Origin: Opitutaceae bacterium
Lineage (GTDB): Bacteria; Verrucomicrobiota; Verrucomicrobiia; Opitutales; Opitutaceae
Assembly: GCA_005786775.1 (NCBI GenBank)
Contig: SYDD01000059.1
Coordinates: 1-19,212, forward strand
Direction of reading: 5' to 3'
DNA length: 19,212 bases
Shown here: piece by piece, positions 6,507 to 13,977 of the stretch
How positions within the stretch are numbered: position 1 is the stretch's first letter
Layout of the letters: each line of letters starts with the position of its first letter
Translations under genes and position numbers: made by a program
The notes under the pieces: generated by a model
The model's input: the letters and a program-made list of their open reading frames with translations, nothing else
What the model was told of the DNA's origin: nothing
The model's database searches: none

Positions 6507-8486
6507 TTGACCCGGTTCCCTGCCTCGTCGCGGCTGCTGGCCGCGGGCGTCGCGGCATTCCTCCTGCTGCTGGCCCAGCCGGTTCGCGCGCAGGAGGGCT
6601 CCCTCGAGTGGATGGTATCGCTGCAGGGCTACACCTCCTCTTCGCCAGCCCTCAGCGCCGACGGCGGCGCCATCTATCTTGGGGTCTCTACCGCTACCGC
6701 CGGGCGAATTGTTGCCGTGACTCCGGCGGGTCGCGTCTTGTGGTCGGTGACGCGCGCAGACTGGGTCGATTCCACCCCGGCGGTGGGACCGGACGGGACC
6801 ATCTACGTGGGTTCCCACGACGGCCGCTTGTACGCCCTGCAACCGGCCAACGGCGCGATCCGATGGTCCTATAACGCGGGCAGTTTCATCTCGAGTTCCC
6901 CTGCGATCGGCGGCGACGGCACGCTTTACTTTGGTTCGGGCAGCTTTCGCCTTCACGCCGTTGGTCCCGACGGGCGCGAGCGCTGGACTTTTCCGGTGGG
7001 CGACTGGATCGAGTCTTCCCCAGCGGTGGCGGTGGATGGTACGATTTATGTCGGGTGTCGGGACGGTTCCCTTTACGCGGTTAATCGGGACGGCCGCGAG
7101 CGATGGCGCTTCCGCACTGGGGGACGGATCGACGGCTCGCCGGCAATCGGGGCCGACGGGACCATTTACATTGGTTCGACGGACCAGCGGATGTACGCCG
7201 TGGCGCCGGACGGAGGGAAACGTTGGGACTACTTCACCAACGGCGCGATCTTTTCGTCGCCCGTGCTGGGGGCCGACGGCTCCGTCTACTTTGCGTCGGA
7301 CGACACCCGTTTCTACTCTCTCGCCTCGGAAGACGGGCGCCTGCGGTGGCGGGTTGACCTGAATTCCAGCAGCGCCTCCACCGCCGCGGTGCGCGGCGAT
7401 GGCGCCATCATCGTCGCGGCCGACGACGGCGTGGTCCGGGCGCTACAACCGGACCACGGCGGCCTACTCTGGCGGTTCGACACCCGGGCGGCACCGGGGG
7501 ACTACATCGAGTCCTCGGTGCTGGTAGCGCCGGACGGCGCGTTGTATTTCGGGTCCTTGGACGGTCGTTTATACAAGCTGCGGGGCAACGGCTCCCCCCT
7601 GTCGACATTCTCCGCTTGGCCGGCTCTCCGGCGGGATGCTAGCCGGACCGGGCGCGCCGCCCATGTGCGCGATGGGGGGGCACGATTGCTTAATCTCGCG
7701 AGCCGCGCGGAGGTTTCCCCGGGCAGCGTGCTGATTGCGGGCTTCGTGGTCGAGGGCCGGGCGCCGCGTGCCTACCTCATTCGCGGCGCCGGACCTGCGC
7801 TCGCGCCGTTTGCAGTTACGGGCTTCCTGCCTGATCCATTCCTTACGGTTTATTCGGGCGCGACGCCGCTGCGGACCAACGACGACTGGGGGCAGGCTGG
7901 ACCTGGGCCCTCCGTGATCGACACGGCGGACGCAGTTGGCGCGTTCCCCTTCCCGGCTGATAGCCGGGATGCGGCGCTGGTGCTTGGTCTGGGGGCTGGT
8001 CTTTACACCGCGCACCTGCGGGACGCTGGTGGCCGGGGTGGGGTGGCCCTCTTCGAAGCTTACGACGCCTTAGGCGGGGACTCAGGGAACCGCCTGGTGA
8101 ACCTTTCCCTCCGTGGTCCGGTCGGGCAGGATGAGCGGGTGCTGATTCCAGGCTTTGTGCTCGGGGGCGATGCCCCGGCGCGCGTGTTGGTCCGGGCGGC
8201 GGGCCCCGCGCTCGCCGCCTTTGGCGTTGCCCAGCCCCTCCAACGCCCCCAGATCGCCATCTATCAGGGGGATCGTCTGGTGCGCCTGAATCGGGGCTGG
8301 TCGGAGGGCGGTGTCGCCCATGACCTGCGGGTGGCGGCGGAGTCGGCGGGGGCTTTCCCGTGGTCGGAGCGCAGCGCGGACGCGGCCCTACTGCTGTTCC
8401 TGGAGCCCGGACCCTACACCCTTCAGGTCTCTGGCTTGGACGGATCGGTAGGCGAGGCCCTAGCCGAGGTCTACCTCTTGCGCTGA
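6507..8486 (+). CDS. Secreted PQQ-like beta-propeller protein with two C-terminal repeat domains
   Basis: 659 residues. A signal peptide is cut at about residue 28 (QPVRA). Then come eight repeats of about 40 residues, each built around S-P-A-x-x-x-D-G-x-x-Y-x-G, at about residues 46, 90, 131, 171, 211, 251, 292 and 337: a PQQ_2-type eight-bladed propeller. Such propellers often bind proteins or cofactors; no catalytic Asp or Cys pair of a true quinoprotein dehydrogenase was noticed. Two similar domains follow (about 393-519 and 529-658), each with a core like A-G-P-A-L-A-x-F-x-V and ending in a Y-L/E-x-Y strand. The start is a TTG preceded by GGGAGG (6499-6504), which is close but the only start that keeps the signal peptide. 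It lies 51 bases after the kinase gene and is probably in the same unit. Confidence 0.88.
   Translation: MTRFPASSRLLAAGVAAFLLLLAQPVRAQEGSLEWMVSLQGYTSSSPALSADGGAIYLGVSTATAGRIVAVTPAGRVLWSVTRADWVDSTPAVGPDGTIYVGSHDGRLYALQPANGAIRWSYNAGSFISSSPAIGGDGTLYFGSGSFRLHAVGPDGRERWTFPVGDWIESSPAVAVDGTIYVGCRDGSLYAVNRDGRERWRFRTGGRIDGSPAIGADGTIYIGSTDQRMYAVAPDGGKRWDYFTNGAIFSSPVLGADGSVYFASDDTRFYSLASEDGRLRWRVDLNSSSASTAAVRGDGAIIVAADDGVVRALQPDHGGLLWRFDTRAAPGDYIESSVLVAPDGALYFGSLDGRLYKLRGNGSPLSTFSAWPALRRDASRTGRAAHVRDGGARLLNLASRAEVSPGSVLIAGFVVEGRAPRAYLIRGAGPALAPFAVTGFLPDPFLTVYSGATPLRTNDDWGQAGPGPSVIDTADAVGAFPFPADSRDAALVLGLGAGLYTAHLRDAGGRGGVALFEAYDALGGDSGNRLVNLSLRGPVGQDERVLIPGFVLGGDAPARVLVRAAGPALAAFGVAQPLQRPQIAIYQGDRLVRLNRGWSEGGVAHDLRVAAESAGAFPWSERSADAALLLFLEPGPYTLQVSGLDGSVGEALAEVYLLR
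6642..7556 (+). repeat. Eight propeller repeats (protein level)
   Basis: Eight tandem copies of a motif of about 40 codons, SPAxxxDGTxYxG, encode the propeller blades. The copies at residues 131, 171 and 211 are the most alike. Copies 7 and 8 (292, 337) are the most worn: copy 7 has TAAVRGDGAIIVA. Confidence 0.8.
7683..8480 (+). repeat. Tandem copies of a C-terminal domain of about 130 residues
   Basis: Residues 393-519 and 529-658 of the propeller protein align by eye. LLNLASRAEV pairs with LVNLSLRGPV, VLIAGFVVEG with VLIPGFVLGG, and GAGPALAPFAV with AAGPALAAFGV; SRDAALVLGL and GLYTAHL pair with SADAALLLFL and GPYTLQV. I know similar domains from the C-termini of many Opitutaceae exported proteins; that is recall and was not searched. 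Confidence 0.75.
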
Positions 8487-8596
8487 GCGGGCGCCGACGC
8501 CCCTAGGCCTCACGGTCCGGAAACGTCTTGCCACGGCTGGCTCGCTGCGTGGACTCTGGATGGGCTGCGCAGCCAGCGCCGCTTCACCGCTAACGC

Positions 8597-8616
8597 GCGG
8601 GCTCCGGCCCGCTTTT
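8597..8616 (+). terminator. Short hairpin with T-tract just before a start codon
   Basis: GCGGGC (8597-8602) and GCCCGC (8607-8612) pair perfectly around the loop TCCG (cUNCGg class), followed by TTTT (8613-8616). This is the form of an intrinsic terminator, and it would suit the propeller gene that stops at 8486. But the next gene's ATG is only six bases further on (8623), so it could also act on that gene as an attenuator or by masking the ribosome site. Confidence 0.55.
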
Positions 8617-8622
8617 CCCGCT

Positions 8623-10446
8623 ATGGACGCACCCGATTCAAAGGACCAACCGCCCGCCGATTTCAACAAGCTGGACCTGAGCCAATTGCAGGGCTTCAGC
8701 TTCGGCACCCAGTGGTCGCAGGAGAAGCCTGCCGCCCAGAATCGCAGCGGCGGCCGGGGTGGCGTAGAGGAGCGCCGGGATGGGTTCGCGCCGGACCGGC
8801 GCGACCGGCGGGCGTTTCGGCGCCCCGGACCCTCAGCTGACGCCGCCCCGCGCGAGGGCGGACGGCCGGTGGGTGGGGGTGGACCCGATGACCGACGCGG
8901 TCCGGGACCGGGCTTTCGGGATTCCCGCGGGCCTCGGCGCGAGTTCGTCGACCGGGGTCCCCGTGGGAGCGGCGGTTTCGGTGGGCGTCCGATGATGGAG
9001 CGTGGGCCGTACGAGAGCCCGTATTTCACGGCGACTTTCTACCCGGAGGACACCAGTTTCGCGACCTTGTCGCAGACGATTCGGAAGTCCTGCCGCACAG
9101 TGGAACTTTTCGAGATCGCCCGTACGGTGGTAGCGAAGGACGACCGCTTCATCGTGGTGCTTGCGCCCCGGGTGGCGGGCGATCAGCCCGGCGCTGGCGC
9201 GCAGGCGGCCCCAGTCTCGCGTCCCGTGGTGCACGTTTCGGTTCCGGATGGGCTGCCTTTTGAGTCCGACGAGGCAGCCGTCGCCCACGTGCTCGCCCGG
9301 CATCTGGACTCCTTCTTCACCAAGGCGGAGGTTGAGGTGGACCCTCCGAAAGGAAACTTCTTGGTCATTAACCGCTGCGGGCTGACGGGTGAGCTCCTCG
9401 GGCCCCCGAATTACCACCGTTACGGCCAGATCCTCCAGCAGCATTACGCGGCCAAGGTGGGCTCCCGGATGGCCTTCGAGGCCTTCAAGAGTCGCATCGA
9501 GACGGTCCGCGATCCGGAGATCGTCAAGCAGTGGCTCGACCAGATGCGGCGCACGGTGCGTTACACCTGGAAGGTTACCGCACAAGGTTCGGCGCCCGCG
9601 GAGTCAGCAGCCGAGACCACGCCGGCGGCAACGGAGTCTCCCGCGACGGACGTTCCGACTCCCGCGGTTGAAGCGCCGGTTGGACCTTTCTTTGACACCC
9701 TCGAGGACGCCCGCCTGCACCTGCTGACGCAGGCCCGGGATAAGGTCGTGCGCACCGCAGAGTCCGTGCGCTTCAAGGGGCAGCTGATCGAGAACCTGCC
9801 CCCGGGAGAGATTCGTCGCGCCGTCGAGGGCGCGCTGGAGCGGCAGCGTCGCTTCCCCCTCGACACCGCAAATGCGCTGCGGGGGCGTCTCCGCCGCGAG
9901 CACTTCACGATCTTCAAGAAGGGCTCCAAAGGCATTTCCTATGTTTGCGCGGTGAAGCGCCGGTTCCGAGTACCGGGCCAGACCTTCGCCGACAGTATCG
10001 GATCTCTGATCTCCTTCATCGAGGCCAACCCGATGGTGCGCGCCGGTGAATTGCCCGGGAAGTTCCTCGGCCTCGCGTCCGTCGCGGCGCCTGCCGCCGC
10101 CGAGGGCGGTGAAGCGGCGCCCGCTGGTCCGTCCGCGGAGGATCGCGCGCGCGTGGCTCGCCTGCAGGGCGATTTGCTCTGGCTGGTGCGCGAGGGCTAC
10201 GTGACCGAGTTCATCGACGGTCGGCTTTTCGCTCCGCCGCCTATTGTCGAGGCGCGCAAGAAAGAGATCGAGGCGGAGGATCATGATCCCGAGAACTTCC
10301 CGGAGGTGGCCTCTGGCTTGGCGGCTGCCGCCGAGGGCGAGGGGGCCCCGGCCCCGGCCGAGGGCGCCGCTCCGCAAGTAACGGAAGCTGCTTCCGCGGA
10401 GTCCGCCCCGGCCTCCGAAGAGACGCCTCCGGCCGCTCAGGCCTGA
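8623..10446 (+). CDS. Unassigned protein with RG-rich disordered N-terminus, possible RNA-binding protein
   Basis: 607 residues with no signal peptide or TM, so cytoplasmic. Residues 1-35 carry the block LSQLQGFSFGTQW. Residues 40-128 are disordered and very rich in Arg, Gly, Asp and Pro (RSGGRGG, GPRGSGGFGGRP). A folded region follows at about 132-320. An Ala/Pro/Thr linker (321-352) leads to a second folded region (about 356-485) with basic stretches such as FKKGSKGISY and VKRRFR. About 505-540 (LLWLVREGYVTEFIDGRLF) looks like a winged-helix end. The tail is Ala/Glu-rich. Arg/Gly boxes with basic folds suggest nucleic acid, especially RNA, binding, but this is inference and no family is recognised. 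The ATG at 8623 was chosen over one at 8560, because the earlier one would put a hairpin inside the gene and adds non-conserved-looking residues. No Shine-Dalgarno sequence is visible. Its stop overlaps tsaE tail to tail. Confidence 0.85.
   Translation: MDAPDSKDQPPADFNKLDLSQLQGFSFGTQWSQEKPAAQNRSGGRGGVEERRDGFAPDRRDRRAFRRPGPSADAAPREGGRPVGGGGPDDRRGPGPGFRDSRGPRREFVDRGPRGSGGFGGRPMMERGPYESPYFTATFYPEDTSFATLSQTIRKSCRTVELFEIARTVVAKDDRFIVVLAPRVAGDQPGAGAQAAPVSRPVVHVSVPDGLPFESDEAAVAHVLARHLDSFFTKAEVEVDPPKGNFLVINRCGLTGELLGPPNYHRYGQILQQHYAAKVGSRMAFEAFKSRIETVRDPEIVKQWLDQMRRTVRYTWKVTAQGSAPAESAAETTPAATESPATDVPTPAVEAPVGPFFDTLEDARLHLLTQARDKVVRTAESVRFKGQLIENLPPGEIRRAVEGALERQRRFPLDTANALRGRLRREHFTIFKKGSKGISYVCAVKRRFRVPGQTFADSIGSLISFIEANPMVRAGELPGKFLGLASVAAPAAAEGGEAAPAGPSAEDRARVARLQGDLLWLVREGYVTEFIDGRLFAPPPIVEARKKEIEAEDHDPENFPEVASGLAAAAEGEGAPAPAEGAAPQVTEAASAESAPASEETPPAAQA
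10437..10446. other. Shared 10-base palindrome carrying both stop codons
   Basis: TCAGGCCTGA is a perfect palindrome. The right-reading gene ends with TGA at 10444-10446 and the left-reading tsaE ends with TGA at 10439-10437, so the two convergent genes overlap by exactly these ten bases. No terminator is visible between the converging units. Confidence 0.9.
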
Positions 10447-10901
10447 GGCGCTAGTTCCGGCGCATCCCGGCGGCGGAGCTGGAAGCGGTGGCTCTGATCC
10501 GGCTCGATCCGTAGCTCTAGATGCAGGGCTTCCGGCGGGATCGCTGCGGCGATCCGCTCAGGCCACTCCACCGCGAGCACCCATGGGGAGGCGAGAAACT
10601 CGTCGAGCAGGAGTTGCTCGAATTCTCGCGCGGAACTTAGTCGGTAGGCGTCAAGATGGACGAGATTAACCGGCCCACGGTGAAGGGTGAAGAGATTGAA
10701 CGTGGGGCTGGTCACTGGACCAGTGATGCCGAGACCGTGGGCCAGACCTTGCACGAAGGTCGTCTTGCCGACCCCGAGGTCTCCGTGCAGCGCGAGCACG
10801 GTTCCCGGAGCTAGGCCTCGCGCGAACTCTGCGGCGAGCGCGCGGGTGGCGACCGGGTCGCGGGTGGTGATCCCCTCAAGAAGTTGGTCTAAAATGCTCA
10901 T
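10437..10901 (-). CDS. tsaE: tRNA threonylcarbamoyladenosine biosynthesis ATPase TsaE
   Basis: 154 residues, the usual length for TsaE (YjeE). This small ATPase works with TsaB and TsaD to transfer threonylcarbamoyl to A37 of ANN-reading tRNAs. Walker A is GDLGVGKTT (40-48). It is followed by the family signatures TSPTF (64-68), HLDAYRL (82-88, with Asp84) and VEWPER (111-116). The ATG at 10901 lies inside the end of thiL, an overlap of 26 bases, so it is the last gene of a tightly packed - strand unit. The C-terminus overlaps the unassigned + strand gene by ten bases. Nothing is unusual in the protein. Confidence 0.96.
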   Translation of the reverse strand: MSILDQLLEGITTRDPVATRALAAEFARGLAPGTVLALHGDLGVGKTTFVQGLAHGLGITGPVTSPTFNLFTLHRGPVNLVHLDAYRLSSAREFEQLLLDEFLASPWVLAVEWPERIAAAIPPEALHLELRIEPDQSHRFQLRRRDAPELAPQA

Positions 10902-11811
10902 AGCCGGAGACGGGCAAAGCGTTCGTTGCGGTCGTCAGGTCCGGGTTTTTCACGAATCTTCCAATTACGGTCAGCGGCAGGGTCGGAAAACGTCGCCGCC
11001 ACTTCTGCCGCAAGGCAACCAGATCGGCGCTAGCGCTGATCGCGCAAAGGAGCTCGTAGTCCTCACCGTCGCCCAGCGCGGCCGTGAGAGTACAGCCGCG
11101 CCGTCGAGGAACCGCGGCGAGGTCGAGCGCGGCCCGGGAGCCGCGGGGCGTCAGCGCGGTCAGATCCTTTGCCAGCCCATCGCTGAGATCCATCATCGAA
11201 CGGATCTCGGGGTGTCGGGCCAGCCATCGGCCCTCGGCAAGTCGGGGCGTGAAGCGGTGGTGGTGCCCTGAGGTCAGGCTGCCTCCGAGCCGGCCAGTGA
11301 CAGCGATCCAGTCGCCGGAGCGCGCGCCAGTCCGGGTGAGCACGCGGGGGCCAGCGCCCTCGCCCAGCAAGGTGAGGCTCGCAATCAGCACGCGGGGCGC
11401 TTCTGCGACGTCGCCTCCGACCAGCGCGACCCCGTGGCGTCGCGCGGTGGCAGCGAGCCCGCGGTGAAACTCCTGCAGCCAGGCAACGCTCGTGGCGCGG
11501 TCGAGGCAGAGAGAAACAACGGCGACGCGGGGTCTTCCGCCCATCGCGGCGATATCGCTGAGGTTGCGCTTCAGTAGCTTGGCGCCTACGGCTGACGGCG
11601 GCACCTTGGCGTCGAAATGGCGGCCGAAGATCACGGGGTCCACCGTCAGGAGCTGATGCCGCTTTGCGGGTGGCAAAACGGCGCAATCATCTCCGATTCC
11701 CGCCGGGGCGGGTGGGCAGACGTTGCCTAACCATCGCCGGATGGCGGCGATCAGGGCGCCCTCGCCGAGGGCAGCGACGCGGTCGCGCGGGCCGGGGGCA
11801 AACGGGTGCAC
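10876..11811 (-). CDS. thiL: Thiamine-monophosphate kinase ThiL
   Basis: 311 residues. It makes thiamine diphosphate from thiamine monophosphate and ATP, the last step of the pathway, in the cytoplasm. Family motifs are in order: GIGDDCAVL (38-46), LTVDPVIFGRHF (55-66), NLSDIAAMGG (83-92), GGDVAE (132-137, where GGDTT/GGDLT is more usual), MDLSDGLAKDL (207-217) and GDGEDYELL (247-255). The metal-binding Asp residues are kept, so it should be active. The start is a GTG one base after the stop of the CPBP protease gene. Its end overlaps tsaE by 26 bases. No other thiamine gene is in the window. Confidence 0.95.
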   Translation of the reverse strand: MHPFAPGPRDRVAALGEGALIAAIRRWLGNVCPPAPAGIGDDCAVLPPAKRHQLLTVDPVIFGRHFDAKVPPSAVGAKLLKRNLSDIAAMGGRPRVAVVSLCLDRATSVAWLQEFHRGLAATARRHGVALVGGDVAEAPRVLIASLTLLGEGAGPRVLTRTGARSGDWIAVTGRLGGSLTSGHHHRFTPRLAEGRWLARHPEIRSMMDLSDGLAKDLTALTPRGSRAALDLAAVPRRRGCTLTAALGDGEDYELLCAISASADLVALRQKWRRRFPTLPLTVIGRFVKNPDLTTATNALPVSGYEHFRPTS

Positions 11812-11812
11812 G

Positions 11813-12649
11813 TTAATCAGGGGCCAGCCCGGCGAAGAGGACGAGCAGGGTGTTCAGGTTGAAGCAGGCGTGCGCCACCACGGCCGTGCCGAGTTGTCCC
11901 GTGCGCTCGTAGGCGAGGGAGAAGACCATCGCGAGTACGACCAGCGGCAGCGCGCTGGAGAGACCTTCAAGGGTTGACCAGTTGACGTGCAGCGCCGCGA
12001 AGAAGACGGAAGGCAAAAGAAGCGCCGACCAGCGCGGCCACCGGGTCCGAAGGTAGCGGAAAACGCCCCCGCGGAAGATCAGCTCCTCCGTGAGCGGAGC
12101 GAACCCCACGGCGAGGATCACCATTGCGGCGATCAGGGCGGGCGACTCGATCTCGGTGAGGATGCGAATCAGATCTTGCCGCGCCACGGGTAGGCCCGCC
12201 GCCCGCAGCGCGAATTCCCAGAGTTGCGCGGTCAGTAACAGTAGAGGTAGCGCGGAGAGGAAGGTGACGATCCCCGAGCGCAGCAGCGTCCCGGCCGCGG
12301 AATGCGGCGTGCGACCTCCGGGGGCGAGGATGTGGTGGTGAAGCAGCACTCCAAGCAGCATCCCGAGCTGGGCGCCGGCACCATTGGCGATCGTGGCCGC
12401 GTGGCCAGAAACCCCGGCCTGACGTGAAATTAATCCTGCGAGCGCGGCGAAGAGAAAGGTGCTGAGCAGAACGCTCGCCGCGAAGGTTAGAAATTCCGGC
12501 CAGGGCGCGTTCCATGCGGAGAGGCGCGGCGGCGTGGCGCGGGCAGCCGGGGAGAGCCCGTGCCGCCAGAGCAGGATTAGGCCGGCGATAACGCAGCCGA
12601 ACTCGAACGCTAAAACGAGCGTCGCGAACGGCGAGAGCGGGGGCGTCAC
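11813..12649 (-). CDS. CPBP family intramembrane metalloprotease
   Basis: 278 residues with about seven or eight hydrophobic segments (for example 10-28, 54-75, 94-108, 128-147, 171-185, 209-221, 232-247, 257-273). The CPBP/Abi (Rce1-like) motifs are all present. EELIFRG (188-194) has the catalytic Glu pair and Arg193, FFAALH (216-221) has the first metal His, and HACFN (260-264) has the second His and Asn. Members cleave or bind peptides within the membrane; some process bacteriocins or prenylated proteins, but the substrate here cannot be told. It sits 27 bases after pyrC and one base before thiL, so it is likely co-transcribed although not metabolically linked. Confidence 0.93.
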   Translation of the reverse strand: MTPPLSPFATLVLAFEFGCVIAGLILLWRHGLSPAARATPPRLSAWNAPWPEFLTFAASVLLSTFLFAALAGLISRQAGVSGHAATIANGAGAQLGMLLGVLLHHHILAPGGRTPHSAAGTLLRSGIVTFLSALPLLLLTAQLWEFALRAAGLPVARQDLIRILTEIESPALIAAMVILAVGFAPLTEELIFRGGVFRYLRTRWPRWSALLLPSVFFAALHVNWSTLEGLSSALPLVVLAMVFSLAYERTGQLGTAVVAHACFNLNTLLVLFAGLAPD

Positions 12650-12676
12650 GGGAGGTCGCGCGCGGGCGGGTCCGCC

Positions 12677-13969
12677 TCAGGCGGTGATGCGACCGTCCGT
12701 GTAAACAACCTTGCCGCCGACGATGGTCGTGCGCACCCGGCCCCGGAGTTCGCGCCCCGACCACGGCGAGTTCGAAGACTTGCTCTGGCCAGCCTTGGCG
12801 TCGTAGCGCCACGTCTCCTCTGGGTCGAAAAGGCAGACATCCGCGGCCGCACCCTCAGCGAGCGTGCCAGCTGGGAGGTCGACGATCGCGGCGGGGCGGC
12901 GGGTCATTAGGTCGACGACGCGGCTGAGCTTAAAGCGGGCCTGCCGCATCAGCACGTCCAGGCAGACGGGCAGCGCCGTCTCGAGGCCGAGGATCCCATT
13001 GGGAGCATAGTCGAACTCCTTATCCTTCTCGTAGTCGGTATGTGGCGCGTGATCGGTGGCGATGATATCGAGCGTGCCGTCGCGCAGCCCAGCGATGATC
13101 GATTGGCGGTCCGCCTCGGTGCGAAGCGGCGGGTTCATCTTAAAGTGCGTGTCATATCCCGCGAGAGCCTCCTCGGTCAGGGCGAGGTGGTGCGGCGTCG
13201 CTTCGGCGGTGACGCGGACTCCGCGGGCCTTGGCGCGTCGGATGTGGTCCACCGAGTAGCGCGAGGAGATGTGCTGGAGATGGATGTGGGCGCCGGTCTG
13301 TTCGGCGAGGATAATGTTCCGCGCGACGATGATGTCCTCCGCCGCGTGCGGCCAGCCACGGAGACCGAGGCGAGTCGACACCACGCCCTCGTTCATCACG
13401 GCGCCCTGCGTCATCGAGTAGTCCTGGCAGTGGTCCATCACCGGCAAGGAGAACATCCGGGCGTATTCGACGGCGCGGCGCATCAGGTCATTGGACTGGA
13501 CGCACTCGCCGTCGTCAGTGATCGCGACTACACCCGCGCGCTTGAGGGAGCCGATGGGCGCTAGGATCTGGCCCTTCATCCCCACGGTAATGCACCCGGT
13601 GGGGTACACGCGCACCACCGCGTCCCGCGCGATGACGTCCTTCATCAGCTGGATGGTCCCGCTGTTGTCGGCCACCGGGGAAGTGTTGGGCATGCAGACC
13701 ACGGAGGTGAATCCGCCGGCCGCCGCGGCGCGGGAGCCGGTGGCGATGGTCTCCTTGTGGGTCTGGCCGGGTTCCCGAAAGTGAACGTGCACGTCGACTA
13801 ATCCGGGGCAGGCCACCAGGCCGCGAGCGTCGATTCGGCGGGCGCGTTTCCGCGCGGCGGCCGAAAGCGGGGCGACGATCTGACCCCGATCAAGGAACAG
13901 GTCCCCGAGGGCGTCGCGGCGTGACGCGGGATCGATCACCCGGGCGTTTTGGATCCAGAGGGCGGGCAT
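12677..13969 (-). CDS. pyrC: Dihydroorotase PyrC (class I)
   Basis: 430 residues. It closes N-carbamoyl-L-aspartate to dihydroorotate, step three of pyrimidine synthesis. Metal and active-site residues of active class I enzymes are present: HVHFREPG (61-68, His61 and His63), TDDGE (151-155, bridging Asp153), His180 in MDHCQD, LQHISS (231-236, His233), FKMNPPLR (276-283) and ATDHAPH (304-310, catalytic Asp306). So this is a working enzyme and not the dead PyrC-like subunit that props up PyrB in some bacteria. The frame is open further upstream into pyrB. The ATG at 13969 is chosen because it begins at the family's N-terminal strand and has an AGGA site six bases before it; that site overlaps the pyrB stop codon TAG, which suggests coupling. 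Confidence 0.97.
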   Translation of the reverse strand: MPALWIQNARVIDPASRRDALGDLFLDRGQIVAPLSAAARKRARRIDARGLVACPGLVDVHVHFREPGQTHKETIATGSRAAAAGGFTSVVCMPNTSPVADNSGTIQLMKDVIARDAVVRVYPTGCITVGMKGQILAPIGSLKRAGVVAITDDGECVQSNDLMRRAVEYARMFSLPVMDHCQDYSMTQGAVMNEGVVSTRLGLRGWPHAAEDIIVARNIILAEQTGAHIHLQHISSRYSVDHIRRAKARGVRVTAEATPHHLALTEEALAGYDTHFKMNPPLRTEADRQSIIAGLRDGTLDIIATDHAPHTDYEKDKEFDYAPNGILGLETALPVCLDVLMRQARFKLSRVVDLMTRRPAAIVDLPAGTLAEGAAADVCLFDPEETWRYDAKAGQSKSSNSPWSGRELRGRVRTTIVGGKVVYTDGRITA

Positions 13970-13977
13970 GGCTTTTC

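Noticed and set aside
8489..8502. GGGCG-CCGA-CGCCC just after the propeller gene as its terminator
   Set aside because: The stem is only five pairs with no T-tract; the hairpin at 8597-8616 is the better candidate.
9604..10377. Long open frame on the - strand opposite the RG-rich gene
   Set aside because: The + strand product has clear domain-like regions and sensible composition, while the antisense product has no motif and no operon link.
12677..13969. PyrC as a catalytically dead structural partner of PyrB
   Set aside because: The metal-binding His and Asp residues and the catalytic Asp in ATDHAPH are all present.
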